Assembly: GCA_017474385.1 (NCBI GenBank)
Contig: JAFVHU010000155.1
Span: 1 to 64,000 of the forward strand
DNA: 64,000 bases
Reading direction: 5' to 3'
Source: Afipia sp.
GTDB lineage: Bacteria; Pseudomonadota; Alphaproteobacteria; Rhizobiales; Xanthobacteraceae
The notes under the pieces are model-generated. The model was not told the DNA's origin. It was given only the letters and a program-made list of their open reading frames with translations, and ran no database searches. Shown in pieces: positions 37,106-45,620 of the stretch (the first letter of the stretch is position 1; each line of letters begins with the position of its first letter). The position numbers were made by a program, and so were the translations under genes.

Positions 37106-37570
37106 CTACGTATTATGATCCGGATGCTGATAGCTGACAATGCTGCCAGCCTTAGCAGAACCGGCGGCTTCCGAGGTCGTCTTGCCGGGAAGGTTATGCA
37201 GATGGCTGATCCAGGCGAGCTTCGATTCAACGCCGATTTGGTAGGTCGGAACGACATAATCCGGCCGATCGAAAGCACCGGTCAGCAGTTCGATCGCCGT
37301 ACCGTCAACCTTGCGATAGCTCAGCGGCGTTCCGCAGGCCGCGCAAAAATCGCGTTCCGCCATCGATGACGAGCGAAACGTTGCCGGCATGCCGCGAGTC
37401 CATGCGAAGTCGCCGTGAGGAATTTCAACGAAACAGGCGAACGGGCCCGCTACCGCCTTCTGACACATCCGGCAGTGACAGACGCTGATCCGCCCCGCTT
37501 TTGTGTAGGACGCAAAGCGCACAGCGCCACATTGGCAACCGCCGGTCAGAACGGGAACTCGTTCCTTCAT
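37106..37570 (-). CDS. GFA family (glutathione-dependent formaldehyde-activating enzyme-like) protein
   Basis: 154 residues with the GFA/CENP-V fold. All zinc-binding cysteines are present: [19 protein letters not shown] and [10 protein letters not shown]. Such proteins bind zinc and some react with glutathione or its adducts, but most have no proven activity. It sits between mutA (3-bp gap) and scpA (41-bp gap), which is odd because these subunit genes usually adjoin. A role in the propionate pathway is not evident, and insertion into the operon is the simpler reading. Confidence 0.88.
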   Translation of the reverse strand: MKERVPVLTGGCQCGAVRFASYTKAGRISVCHCRMCQKAVAGPFACFVEIPHGDFAWTRGMPATFRSSSMAERDFCAACGTPLSYRKVDGTAIELLTGAFDRPDYVVPTYQIGVESKLAWISHLHNLPGKTTSEAAGSAKAGSIVSYQHPDHNT

Positions 37571-37573
37571 GCT

Positions 37574-39439
37574 TCACCCAATACGTTCGTAGGCCGCCTT
37601 GAGCATCGCGAGGGCATCGCCTCCTGCGAAGATGAATTCGCCGACGCCAGCAGCACGCAGCGCTGTTTCGAGTTCTCCGGGCCGGCCTGCCAGATAGATA
37701 TGCTTTGCGCCGGCGTCGTGAAGGGCTTTCGCGACAGCCTCGGCACGCGCGGCATAGACCTTGTCGGACGAGCAGAGGCAGACGAGGGCTGCGCCGGACG
37801 ATTTGAAAGCTGTGGCGAGCGCTGCCGGATCGGAGAAGCCTTCGGTATCGATGGCCTCGATACCGCCGGTCTCGAAAAAGCTTTTCGCAAACGTCGCCCG
37901 CGCGGTGAAATCGGCAGCAGTGCCGAGATTGGCAAGAAATACCCTCGGGCGTTTGCCGGATGTGTTCAAGATCTGATCGGAGACGTCGCGCAGCGCCTCG
38001 AAAGGTGCTGCCAGACGAATGGGCGCAAGCGGGTCAAACCGGATAACGACTTCATCAGGCGACAGCCCCGTCACCGGCTTTGCATCAAGCACGGCCGACG
38101 TCTTCTCATGAAGGTTGGGAAACTCACTGGCTCCGGTCAGCACGTCCTTGCGTTTCGCGATGTTGACGTCGCGCGCGGCGCGGACCGCGGCCACCTTGGT
38201 CTGGATGATGTTCGTTTCAAGTGCCGCGAACGGGCCTCCGGCCTTTTCGATGTCCTGAAACTGCGCCCATGCGGCTTCGCAAAGCTGCTTGGTGAGTGTT
38301 TCGATGCCGCCCGATCCAGCGGCTGGATCGGAGACCTTGTCGAGATTGGATTCTTCCAGCAGCACCAGTTGGGTGTTGCGCGCAATGCGGCGGGCAAACG
38401 CATCCGGCAATCCGAGCGCCAGCGTGTGCGGCAGAACATTGATGCTGTTCGCGCCGCCAAGGCCAGCCGAGAATGCTGCGATGGTCGCGCGCAGCATGTT
38501 CACGTCGGGATCGCGCTGGGTGAGCATTCGCCACGCGGTGTCTGCGGCAATGTAAAGCGGCTGCGGCGCAAGCCCGCAGCTTTGTTCGACCCGCGCCCAG
38601 AGCAGACGCAATGCGCGGAATTTCGCCATGGTGAGGAACTGATCGGCGTCGGCGCTGAGGCGGGCGTAAATCATCCGCCGTGCATCATCGAGCGCAATGC
38701 CGGCAGCTTCCAGCGCACGCAGGTAAGTGACACCCACCGCGAGGACGTAAGCCAGTTCCTGTGCTTCCGAGCCGCCCGCATCGTGGATGACCCGGCCATC
38801 AGCCGGAGCGAAGGGACCGCGAAAGCCGAGCTTCGCAAGCTGCGCGATCTTACCGCCAAAAACCTTGGCGATGGATTCCCACGGACCGTGACTGCTGCCG
38901 CGTACGCCGCCTCCGCCGATAGGATCGAGACCGAAGCGGACGTTGACGGCCGCAGGGGAGATCTTGCGTGCTGCAAGCAACTCGGCGAGGTGCTGTCCCA
39001 TGTCGCGCGACTGCGGGCCAATCTCGAATTCAATGCCGATGCCTGCGTCGAGGTACACACCGTCGAGCGCACGCGTCAGCGCCTCCTTGGTTGGCGGCAG
39101 ACCGTAGTCGCGCGCGCCATTGGCTCCGGCGAAGACGAGCGTCAGACCGGTGGCGCCATTCTCGAGATCATGCAGCGCCTGCGCGTTCGCGATCGCTGCG
39201 TCGGGATGATCCACCCGCTGCATGATCTGCCAGGGGCTGCCTGCCGTGCGCGCGGGAATGGCCGTCGCATCGCGGGCGCGCTCATAGATCGGATCGATCC
39301 GCAGCCCGTCATAGGTCTTGCCCACCAGCTTCTCGAATGGAGCGCCTTTCAGAACCCCATCGGCCAGCTTCCGCCAGTCATCGCGAGTGGCAGGGGCGAA
39401 ATCGGCCGCCAGCGGCAGGTCGTCGGTTTCAGCGGACAT
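37574..39439 (-). CDS. mutA: Methylmalonyl-CoA mutase small (non-catalytic) subunit
   Basis: 621 residues, similar throughout to the large subunit but degenerate. The barrel is preserved ([30 protein letters not shown]), while the cobalamin motif DxHxxG of the large subunit is absent; at that place it reads VFLANLGTAADFTARATF. This is the known pattern of the MutA partner in heterodimeric mutases. It is the first gene of the operon, so the promoter should lie in 39440-39580. A complete 678-codon frame on the opposite strand here is an artefact of GC bias. Confidence 0.93.
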   Translation of the reverse strand: MSAETDDLPLAADFAPATRDDWRKLADGVLKGAPFEKLVGKTYDGLRIDPIYERARDATAIPARTAGSPWQIMQRVDHPDAAIANAQALHDLENGATGLTLVFAGANGARDYGLPPTKEALTRALDGVYLDAGIGIEFEIGPQSRDMGQHLAELLAARKISPAAVNVRFGLDPIGGGGVRGSSHGPWESIAKVFGGKIAQLAKLGFRGPFAPADGRVIHDAGGSEAQELAYVLAVGVTYLRALEAAGIALDDARRMIYARLSADADQFLTMAKFRALRLLWARVEQSCGLAPQPLYIAADTAWRMLTQRDPDVNMLRATIAAFSAGLGGANSINVLPHTLALGLPDAFARRIARNTQLVLLEESNLDKVSDPAAGSGGIETLTKQLCEAAWAQFQDIEKAGGPFAALETNIIQTKVAAVRAARDVNIAKRKDVLTGASEFPNLHEKTSAVLDAKPVTGLSPDEVVIRFDPLAPIRLAAPFEALRDVSDQILNTSGKRPRVFLANLGTAADFTARATFAKSFFETGGIEAIDTEGFSDPAALATAFKSSGAALVCLCSSDKVYAARAEAVAKALHDAGAKHIYLAGRPGELETALRAAGVGEFIFAGGDALAMLKAAYERIG

Positions 39440-39580
39440 TCAGAAGGTTAGCTCCCGGACACGTATAATAATAGACGCGTTTTCTTCACGCGAACCGGTG
39501 TCCACTTCGCTTGAAAACGCTATTGGTTGCCCGGAAAATGCCACGCGGCGCGGCGCAAGCCAAATGGTTGTTTCAGGCGT

Positions 39581-40072
39581 TTACTGCAAATCAGGCAGGC
39601 GTTCGATGCCATCGGCCGAGAGCAGTGCGAGGGCCTGACGCGGGGTCTGCCCCGCGATCAGGCGATCCGGTGCGATTTCGGTCAGCGGCACCAGCACGAA
39701 GGCCCGTTCGAACAGGCGAGGGTGCGGCAGCGTCAGTTCGGGCTTGTCGAGGCGGACGTCGTCATAGGCGATGATGTCGAGGTCCAGCGTGCGCGGCCCC
39801 CAGCGCCGTTCGTTGGCCCGATCGCGGCCGAATTTCTTCTCGATCTTGTGCAGCGTGAAAAGCAGCGCATGCGGATCGAGGCTGGTCTCGATTTCGATAC
39901 AGGCGTTGACGAACGGCTCCTGCTGTTCGTCGCCCCATGGCGGCGTCGTGTAATCCGACGAGCGTGCGACCAGCGCTGCCTGCGTCATGCCGCAGATATT
40001 GGCGATGGCCTTGACGAAGGTGGCACGGACATCGCCGACATTGCCACCGAGAGCGATCAGGACACTCGCCAT
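39581..40072 (-). CDS. folK: 2-amino-4-hydroxy-6-hydroxymethyldihydropteridine pyrophosphokinase
   Basis: 163 residues with the HPPK signature RRWGPRTLDLDIIAYDD, whose two aspartates bind magnesium, and the N-terminal ALGGNVGD. It transfers pyrophosphate from ATP to 6-hydroxymethyl-dihydropterin in folate synthesis. It is the last gene of folP-folB-folK, six bases behind folB. Confidence 0.96.
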   Translation of the reverse strand: MASVLIALGGNVGDVRATFVKAIANICGMTQAALVARSSDYTTPPWGDEQQEPFVNACIEIETSLDPHALLFTLHKIEKKFGRDRANERRWGPRTLDLDIIAYDDVRLDKPELTLPHPRLFERAFVLVPLTEIAPDRLIAGQTPRQALALLSADGIERLPDLQ

Positions 40073-40078
40073 ATCAGG

Positions 40079-40444
40079 TCATGACCGCGAGCGTGTGATG
40101 ACGACGCCGACGTCGTCGAAGATCGCGGCGATCGGTGCGTGCGGCTTATGGACTGTCACCTTCACCGCGCTGATGCGGGTGAAGGCGGCAAGGATCGATT
40201 CAGCCACCGCGCCGGCTGCGCGTTCCAGCAGATAGTAGTTGTGGCCCTTGAAGGCCGCGCTCGCGGTAGCGACCACATCCGAATAGGACACCGTGTCGGC
40301 AAGCTTGTCGGTGCGGGAGGATTCCGCGAGATCGATGGACAGCTCAAGGTCGATCACGAACCGCTGGCCGACTTCGGCCTCGTGGTCCATGACGCCGTGA
40401 CGGGCATGGATCAAAAGTCCCTTGATGAAAATCACGTCGCTCAT
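40079..40444 (-). CDS. folB: Dihydroneopterin aldolase
   Basis: 121 residues of the DHNA family: IFIKGLLIHARHGVMDHEAEVGQRFVIDLEL with the Glu of the active site, DTVSYSDVV and VKVTVHKPHAPI. It converts 7,8-dihydroneopterin to 6-hydroxymethyl-dihydropterin. The start overlaps the folP stop by 4 bp, so the order of genes follows the pathway enzymes closely. Confidence 0.95.
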   Translation of the reverse strand: MSDVIFIKGLLIHARHGVMDHEAEVGQRFVIDLELSIDLAESSRTDKLADTVSYSDVVATASAAFKGHNYYLLERAAGAVAESILAAFTRISAVKVTVHKPHAPIAAIFDDVGVVITRSRS

Positions 40445-41295
40445 CGCTTGTCCTCGATTGCCGATGCCACGCGCAGGGCCTGTACCGTTTCCGCCACGTC
40501 ATGCGCACGGATGACTTTAGCGCCGCGCTGTGCCGCCAGCAGGTGCGCCGCAATGGACCCGCCGAGCCGCTGATCCGGTTCGGACGGGGTGACCGACGCG
40601 ATGAATCGCTTTCGCGACGCGCCGACCAGCAATGGAAGGCCGAACCGGCTCAAATCATCGAGTCGCGCCAGCGCGGTCATGCTTTGCTCCGGCGTTTTGC
40701 CGAAACCTATGCCGGGGTCGAGCAAGATATTCCCCTGCGGAATATTCGCATTAGCGGCAATGTCGAGCGAACGCGCGAAGAACGCCACCATGTCGGCAAC
40801 AATATCGATAGCGGGATCGACGCTGTCGCGATTGTGCATGACGATCACCGGAGCACCGTGATCCGCGATCACCCGCGCCATGTCGGGATCGCGTTGCAGA
40901 CCCCACACATCGTTGGCGATGACCGCGCCGTTGCCGAGCGCCCATGCGGCCACCGATGCCTTCATGGTGTCGATCGAGACCGGACTCCCCAAGCCGGCAA
41001 CCGCGGGCAGGATATCCCGTAACCGCTGCAATTCCTCGTCGGCGGTCACCGGCTTCGAGCCATAGGGGCGGGTGGATTCCGCACCGATATCGAGGATATC
41101 CGCGCCCTCGGCGATCATGCGTTTCGCCTGTGCGAGGGCCAGTTCGGGTTCGATGAATCGGCCGCCGTCGGAGAAGGAGTCCGGCGTGATGTTGAGCACG
41201 CCCATTACCGCCGGATAGGGCCGTACGAAGAGGGCCCGCAGCACCGGATGATACTGCGAGGCAGCCGGATTCGATCGGGACGGGGCAGCCATCAT
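40441..41295 (-). CDS. folP: Dihydropteroate synthase
   Basis: 284 residues with both DHPS signatures: MGVLNITPDSFSDGGRF and ILDIGAESTRP, and further GNILLDPGIGFGKTPEQS. It condenses p-aminobenzoate with the pterin pyrophosphate and is the sulfonamide target. First gene of the folate operon. Two adjacent ATGs (41295, 41292) are possible starts. Confidence 0.96.
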   Translation of the reverse strand: MMAAPSRSNPAASQYHPVLRALFVRPYPAVMGVLNITPDSFSDGGRFIEPELALAQAKRMIAEGADILDIGAESTRPYGSKPVTADEELQRLRDILPAVAGLGSPVSIDTMKASVAAWALGNGAVIANDVWGLQRDPDMARVIADHGAPVIVMHNRDSVDPAIDIVADMVAFFARSLDIAANANIPQGNILLDPGIGFGKTPEQSMTALARLDDLSRFGLPLLVGASRKRFIASVTPSEPDQRLGGSIAAHLLAAQRGAKVIRAHDVAETVQALRVASAIEDKR

Positions 41296-41402
41296 GCGGT
41301 GGCTTTGCGCGGTCCCCGCTGACGAGTCAAGCGATGGCGGAGGGGATATGGCCCAAGGTGTCCGGATCTGCCGGGGCAGCCCGGACCGTGGGCCGGTCGG
41401 CC

Positions 41403-41825
41403 TCAGTAGGTAATCTTCAGCGGCAGCTTGCGGGCGCGCTGGATCAGCTCCGCGACGGACCTGTCCGACGGCAGAACCTGAACCAGTTTGCGCTTGTCGT
41501 TGGCTTCCTTCATTGCCTGCGCCAGCCGCTGGGGATTGCGTTGCACGAACTCGCGCACGGTGACCACGCCCGCCGCCCGCAGCAGTTCGGCCTTGGCCTT
41601 GCCCATCCCCTTGATGCGCATGCAGTCGGCAATATTCGCCCAGGCCAGCAACTGCTGCTCGCTGAGACCGGTCTTGGCAGCGAGCGCCTTGCGGCCCTTC
41701 GGCGTGCTGGCGCTGTCGAGCAGCGCAGCCGTCGTGCGAATGCCTTGAGCCTTGAGTTTGGCCTGGGCATGCGGACCCAGGCCGTCAATTTTGGAGAGGG
41801 GATACGCTGCAAGCGGATTGGACAT
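41403..41825 (-). CDS. DUF4332-type helix-hairpin-helix protein
   Basis: 140 residues with two helix-hairpin-helix motifs, SKIDGLGPHAQAKLKAQGI and MRIKGMGKAKAELLRAAGV. This resembles DUF4332 proteins, which may bind DNA without sequence specificity or act as protein-protein modules. No catalytic residues are visible. It is separated from its neighbours by small gaps on the same strand, so regulation is unclear. Confidence 0.75.
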   Translation of the reverse strand: MSNPLAAYPLSKIDGLGPHAQAKLKAQGIRTTAALLDSASTPKGRKALAAKTGLSEQQLLAWANIADCMRIKGMGKAKAELLRAAGVVTVREFVQRNPQRLAQAMKEANDKRKLVQVLPSDRSVAELIQRARKLPLKITY

Positions 41826-41848
41826 GAGACTCGAACTTGGAAATGAAT

Positions 41849-42214
41849 TTACGCGAATTTGGAAAGGCCTGGGGTCTCGGCAATGATTGTGCCCATCCCG
41901 TCCGCGCCAATTTTGTCGCGGCCAAACCGGAAGAGTTCACGTCCGAGACTTTGAATCTCGTTCATGCCAAGACCGAAGCCCATCAGTTTGGCGCCAAGCG
42001 CCATCACACCGCCGCCCAGCATGCTCGCAAGACCACCTGTGGAACCAGCAGCTTCGATCGCGGATTCAGCGCCCGGAATCTTTTCGATCAGCGCACGCAC
42101 CTGATCAATTGGCCCCTCCTTACGAAGGAACCCCAGGATCGCACCGACGGCTTTTTCAGCCACAGCTTTATCGATGCCGGCTTTTGCAGCCAGAGCGTCA
42201 ACGAGTTCGTCCAT
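41849..42214 (-). CDS. Small conserved protein (DUF2267/DUF2780-like)
   Basis: 121 residues, small and helical: DALAAKAGIDKAVAEKAVGAILGFLRKEGP, then IPGAESAI and a Gly-rich amphipathic stretch GLASMLGGGVMALGAKLMGFGLG. This layout is that of the small DUF2267/DUF2780 group. No signal peptide. Function unknown. It is 23 bp upstream of the DUF4332 gene on the same strand and may share its transcript. Confidence 0.65.
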   Translation of the reverse strand: MDELVDALAAKAGIDKAVAEKAVGAILGFLRKEGPIDQVRALIEKIPGAESAIEAAGSTGGLASMLGGGVMALGAKLMGFGLGMNEIQSLGRELFRFGRDKIGADGMGTIIAETPGLSKFA

Positions 42215-42712
42215 TAAAATGCCCCGTGCCCACCGGTTGATTGCCGGATATTTTGTTTGTGATTTTATCTTGAGCGCGTGCGTTGCGAATTACAAGCTAT
42301 GCCGCTTTTGGAAACCGCAGTTTGGTCGCAATCGATCGTGAAGTGTTGCAGCCATGCAAGACTATCATTCATTTTACGACATTTGCGGTGCTGAAAGCGA
42401 CAATCCGGGTTATCGCGGCTTCAAATTACGCAGTGAGGCCGTATTGGTTTCAATGCGTTGTCCGATTTTGTGCGATCCGCATTGTCAGGACGTCAAGGAA
42501 CGCAAGCAAACGCGCGGTAAGTGTTCACTCATTCGTAGCGGCTGGACGCCATATATGTAGTGGCTGGACGCCATATATAATGCGTCGCGGTATCGGCTTG
42601 TGCGAAGAGGCGCATTCTGCGGGTTGACCGGCGGGTTCCGTCCTGCAAGATCACGCATGACGCGCTGCTTCGAGGCAGACGCACGGAATCGCATGCCTGT
42701 GAGAGGCGAGAC
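42215..42712. other. 498-bp intergenic region with a tandem repeat
   Basis: Divergent region between the 41849-42214 gene and the HerA-like gene. Open frames inside are short, have atypical codon use and overlap each other, so I call no gene. Its base composition is lower in GC than the neighbours around 42240-42480. The only clear structure is the duplicated 22-mer at 42535-42578. Confidence 0.6.
42535..42578 (+). repeat. Two tandem copies of a 22-bp unit
   Basis: 42535-42556 and 42557-42578 differ at one position only. The core is GGCTGGACGCCATATAT. It lies 135 bp upstream of the HerA-like gene. Either slippage or a doubled binding site. Confidence 0.85.
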
Positions 42713-44422
42713 ATGGCTAAGAAGACGTCCAAGGCCGTTTCTGACAAGGCTGTTTCCAGCAAGAGCGTTTCCGCCTCAAAGGCCGCCCCGGCTGCAACCC
42801 CCGCCAGCGGCGGAAGCGTTGCATCCGCCGACACCGACAAGACGATCTTCATCGGAAAGGGCGATCAATCCGCGTTTTTGACGCTCGGGCTTGCGAACCG
42901 GCATGGCCTCGTCACCGGCGCAACCGGCACCGGCAAGACCGTGACGCTTCAGGTGATGGCCGAAGGTTTCGCCCGCGCGGGCGTGCCGGTGTTCGCAGCC
43001 GACATCAAGGGCGATCTTTCCGGTATCACGGAGGTGGGAGAGGCCAAGGACTTCATTCTCAGCCGTGCCAAGGAGATGGGCCTTCAGTTTCAGCCGGATC
43101 AGTTTTCGACCGTCTTCTGGGACGTGTTCGGCGAGCAGGGCCACCCGGTTCGCGCCACCGTTACTGAAATGGGGCCGTTGCTGCTGTCGCAGATGCTCCA
43201 GCTCAACGACGTGCAGGAAGGCGTCCTCAACGTCGCGTTCCGCGTTGCCGACGAGCATGGTCTTGCTTTGGTCGACATGAAGGATCTGCGCGCCTTGCTT
43301 GACGCCATCGTGCCCGGTTCGGCCAAGGACGCCGATCTTGATCCCTTGCAGGACATCCGCAAGGCCGCGCAGTCCTTCGGCAATGTCAGCAAGGCGACAG
43401 TCGGCACCATCCAGCGCCAGTTGCTGGTGCTGGAAAATCAGGGTGCGGACAAATTTTTCGGCGAACCCGCGCTGCAGTTGAAGGACTTCATGCGGACGGA
43501 CTCCAGTGGCCGCGGCATGGTCAACATTCTTGTGGCCGACAAGCTGATGTCGAGCCCGAAATTGTATTCGACATTCCTGCTCTGGATGCTCTCGGAACTG
43601 TTTGAAGAACTGCCTGAAGTTGGCGATCCGGCAAAGCCCAAACTGGTATTCTTCTTCGATGAAGCACATCTCCTGTTTAACGATGCGCCCAAGCCCCTGA
43701 TGGACAAGATCGAGCAGGTCGTCCGTCTGATCCGGTCGAAGGGTGTTGGCGTCTACTTCGTGACCCAAAATCCTATCGACGTTCCGGACAAAATCCTCGC
43801 CCAGCTTGGCAACCGTGTGCAGCACGCACTGCGCGCCTTTACGCCGCGTGACCAAAAGGCGGTGCAGGCAGCAGCGCAAACCTTCCGGCCAAATCCCAAT
43901 CTCGATACCGCGCAGGTCATCACGGAACTGGGCAAGGGCGAGGCGCTGGTATCGTTCCTGGAGGGCAACGGCACGCCCGCGATGGTCGAACGCGTGATGA
44001 TCCGTCCGCCAACGGCGCGGATCGGGCCGATCACGCCGGACGAACGCAAGGCCATCATCGCGGCAAGCCCGGTGAAGGGAAAATACGACACGGCCATCGA
44101 CGCGGAAACGGCATTCGAGATTTTACAGAAGCGCCTGTCGAACACCGCCGCGCCGGTCGGCACGCCCAGTGCTGACGGATCGGAAGGTGGCGGCGTGCTC
44201 GGCCAGATCGGCTCGATCGTCGGAACGGTGTTCGGCACCAACACGCCGCGCGGAAAGATGTCGACCGGCCAGGTGATCGCGCGCAGTGTGACGCGTTCGG
44301 TGACCAACAAGGTTGCGGGCGACGTTGCCGCCAGCCTCGGCAAATCGGTCGGCGGTTCACTTGGCGGGTCGATTGGCCGTTCCATCGTAAGGAACGTGCT
44401 GGGCAGTTTGCTGCGGCGCTGA
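42713..44422 (+). CDS. HerA-like ATPase, DUF853 family
   Basis: 569 residues. A Lys/Ser/Ala-rich N-terminus precedes a RecA-like ATPase of the HerA/FtsK type with Walker A GATGTGKTVTLQ (about 69-80), Walker B KLVFFFDEAHLLF and the sensor segment VYFVTQNPIDVPDKILAQLGNRVQHAL. The C-terminus is Gly/Ser-rich (VGGSLGGSIGRSIVRNVLGSLLRR). Family members are widespread in bacteria and usually act alone, without the NurA nuclease of archaeal HerA; their job is unknown. No nuclease gene is adjacent here. The stop directly abuts that of the convergent AlgX-like gene. Confidence 0.88.
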   Translation: MAKKTSKAVSDKAVSSKSVSASKAAPAATPASGGSVASADTDKTIFIGKGDQSAFLTLGLANRHGLVTGATGTGKTVTLQVMAEGFARAGVPVFAADIKGDLSGITEVGEAKDFILSRAKEMGLQFQPDQFSTVFWDVFGEQGHPVRATVTEMGPLLLSQMLQLNDVQEGVLNVAFRVADEHGLALVDMKDLRALLDAIVPGSAKDADLDPLQDIRKAAQSFGNVSKATVGTIQRQLLVLENQGADKFFGEPALQLKDFMRTDSSGRGMVNILVADKLMSSPKLYSTFLLWMLSELFEELPEVGDPAKPKLVFFFDEAHLLFNDAPKPLMDKIEQVVRLIRSKGVGVYFVTQNPIDVPDKILAQLGNRVQHALRAFTPRDQKAVQAAAQTFRPNPNLDTAQVITELGKGEALVSFLEGNGTPAMVERVMIRPPTARIGPITPDERKAIIAASPVKGKYDTAIDAETAFEILQKRLSNTAAPVGTPSADGSEGGGVLGQIGSIVGTVFGTNTPRGKMSTGQVIARSVTRSVTNKVAGDVAASLGKSVGGSLGGSIGRSIVRNVLGSLLRR

Positions 44423-45616
44423 TTATTGCGCCGGGCTCACGATTTTGCGCAGCCTGTCTATGTAGCCGGCGGTTCCTGCGAAGGATTCGTTTTCCTCGAC
44501 GATCATGATCTTCGCGTCGCGCAAACGTGTCAGATCGCTATCGGGGAGATCAGCCTGAAGCTTTCGATATGGCTCTCCACCGAAACGGCTGAGCGAAAGA
44601 TAGAAGTACGTGTTGAGCGCGGTGAGGCAATTGTCCCGCATCAGGATTTCAGCCGGAAGATGGCTGAAACTGCTGCCGACGAAGGCAGTTTCGATTGTCC
44701 GCGATGGATAAGTTGCGCAGGAGACTGACGGCTGGAATTTCACCTTCGGCGTGAGATAGGCCATCGTCGGGAAGAACGTGTTCAAGAGATCGGCTAGCTC
44801 GCGATCGACCCCGCTTGTCGCGCCGGAAATGGTGTAGGTGAACGTAAAGGGCGGAGCCAGCACCTTGCCGGCCTGCCGATTGATCTCCTCGGCGATCAGC
44901 GTCGCCACACGCGCTCCGCCGATATCATTCCAGTGCGATCCGCCCTGTGGAAACAGATCGACTTCGTACGTGCCTTTCAATCCATGAATGAAGGTTGCCA
45001 GATCCAGCACATGGATACCCGATTGCTTCAGCAGATTTGCATATTGCGGAATGAACTGCGTACGGGCGGCAATCGTGCTCGGGCAGGCGGCGCCGGTCAG
45101 GAAATGTTCCGGCATGTGCGCGACTTTGGACGGGCTGATCAGGTAGATGAACACTGCGCCCCGGGAGCGATAGTAATCCTGAATGTCCTTGAGCTTCGAA
45201 ATGACTGAACGGGAGCGGGTCTCGGCCAGGCCCTCGGTGCGGCTGCAGTACTCGTCGAAATAGAGTTGTTCGATCAATTGCCCGCCGGCGCCCTGAATAA
45301 CGCCAGGTAATGTCAACTCACCGAACAATTCGAATTTCAGTTCGTTGTTGAAACGCACCAGCAGCGGGCGGATCGGCAGCGCCTGGGTCACGCGTTCGGT
45401 AATGGCTTTCTGCAGGCTGCCGTCGATCAGCGATGACAGCGACCAGTTCAGCGGCAACTGCCGTGTGACACCGGCCAGTTTCGGCCCGATCTTGATTTCA
45501 AGTTTCGGATGATCCGGCGCAACGACGAGGTTCCATGCGGTCAGCAGCGGCAGCAGCACGAGGAAAATGCAGAAGGCGGCGCGGACAGCAGGGTGTGAGA
45601 ATGACAGCCGGTTCAT
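44423..45616 (-). CDS. AlgX/AlgJ-like SGNH-type protein, partner of the MBOAT acyltransferase
   Basis: 397 residues with one N-terminal membrane anchor (about 12-32) and a periplasmic SGNH-like domain. AlgX/AlgJ landmarks are VFIYLISPSKVAHMPE, the histidine motif GGSHWNDIGGARV and the candidate nucleophile serine in FVGSSFSHLPAEI. In AlgX the His is preceded by Asp two residues before; here that place is Gly, so the triad may be incomplete. Such proteins O-acetylate exopolysaccharide in the periplasm with acetyl groups supplied by the MBOAT protein encoded 4 bp upstream. The polysaccharide is unknown. Confidence 0.8.
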   Translation of the reverse strand: MNRLSFSHPAVRAAFCIFLVLLPLLTAWNLVVAPDHPKLEIKIGPKLAGVTRQLPLNWSLSSLIDGSLQKAITERVTQALPIRPLLVRFNNELKFELFGELTLPGVIQGAGGQLIEQLYFDEYCSRTEGLAETRSRSVISKLKDIQDYYRSRGAVFIYLISPSKVAHMPEHFLTGAACPSTIAARTQFIPQYANLLKQSGIHVLDLATFIHGLKGTYEVDLFPQGGSHWNDIGGARVATLIAEEINRQAGKVLAPPFTFTYTISGATSGVDRELADLLNTFFPTMAYLTPKVKFQPSVSCATYPSRTIETAFVGSSFSHLPAEILMRDNCLTALNTYFYLSLSRFGGEPYRKLQADLPDSDLTRLRDAKIMIVEENESFAGTAGYIDRLRKIVSPAQ

Positions 45617-45620
45617 CGCG

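Noticed and set aside
37415-39451. 678-codon open frame on the plus strand
   Set aside because: Antisense to mutA and the GFA-family gene, with low-complexity composition and no domain.
42283-42627. Small frames before the HerA-like gene
   Set aside because: Codon use is unlike the neighbours, the frames overlap each other and include the tandem 22-mer; no ribosome site.
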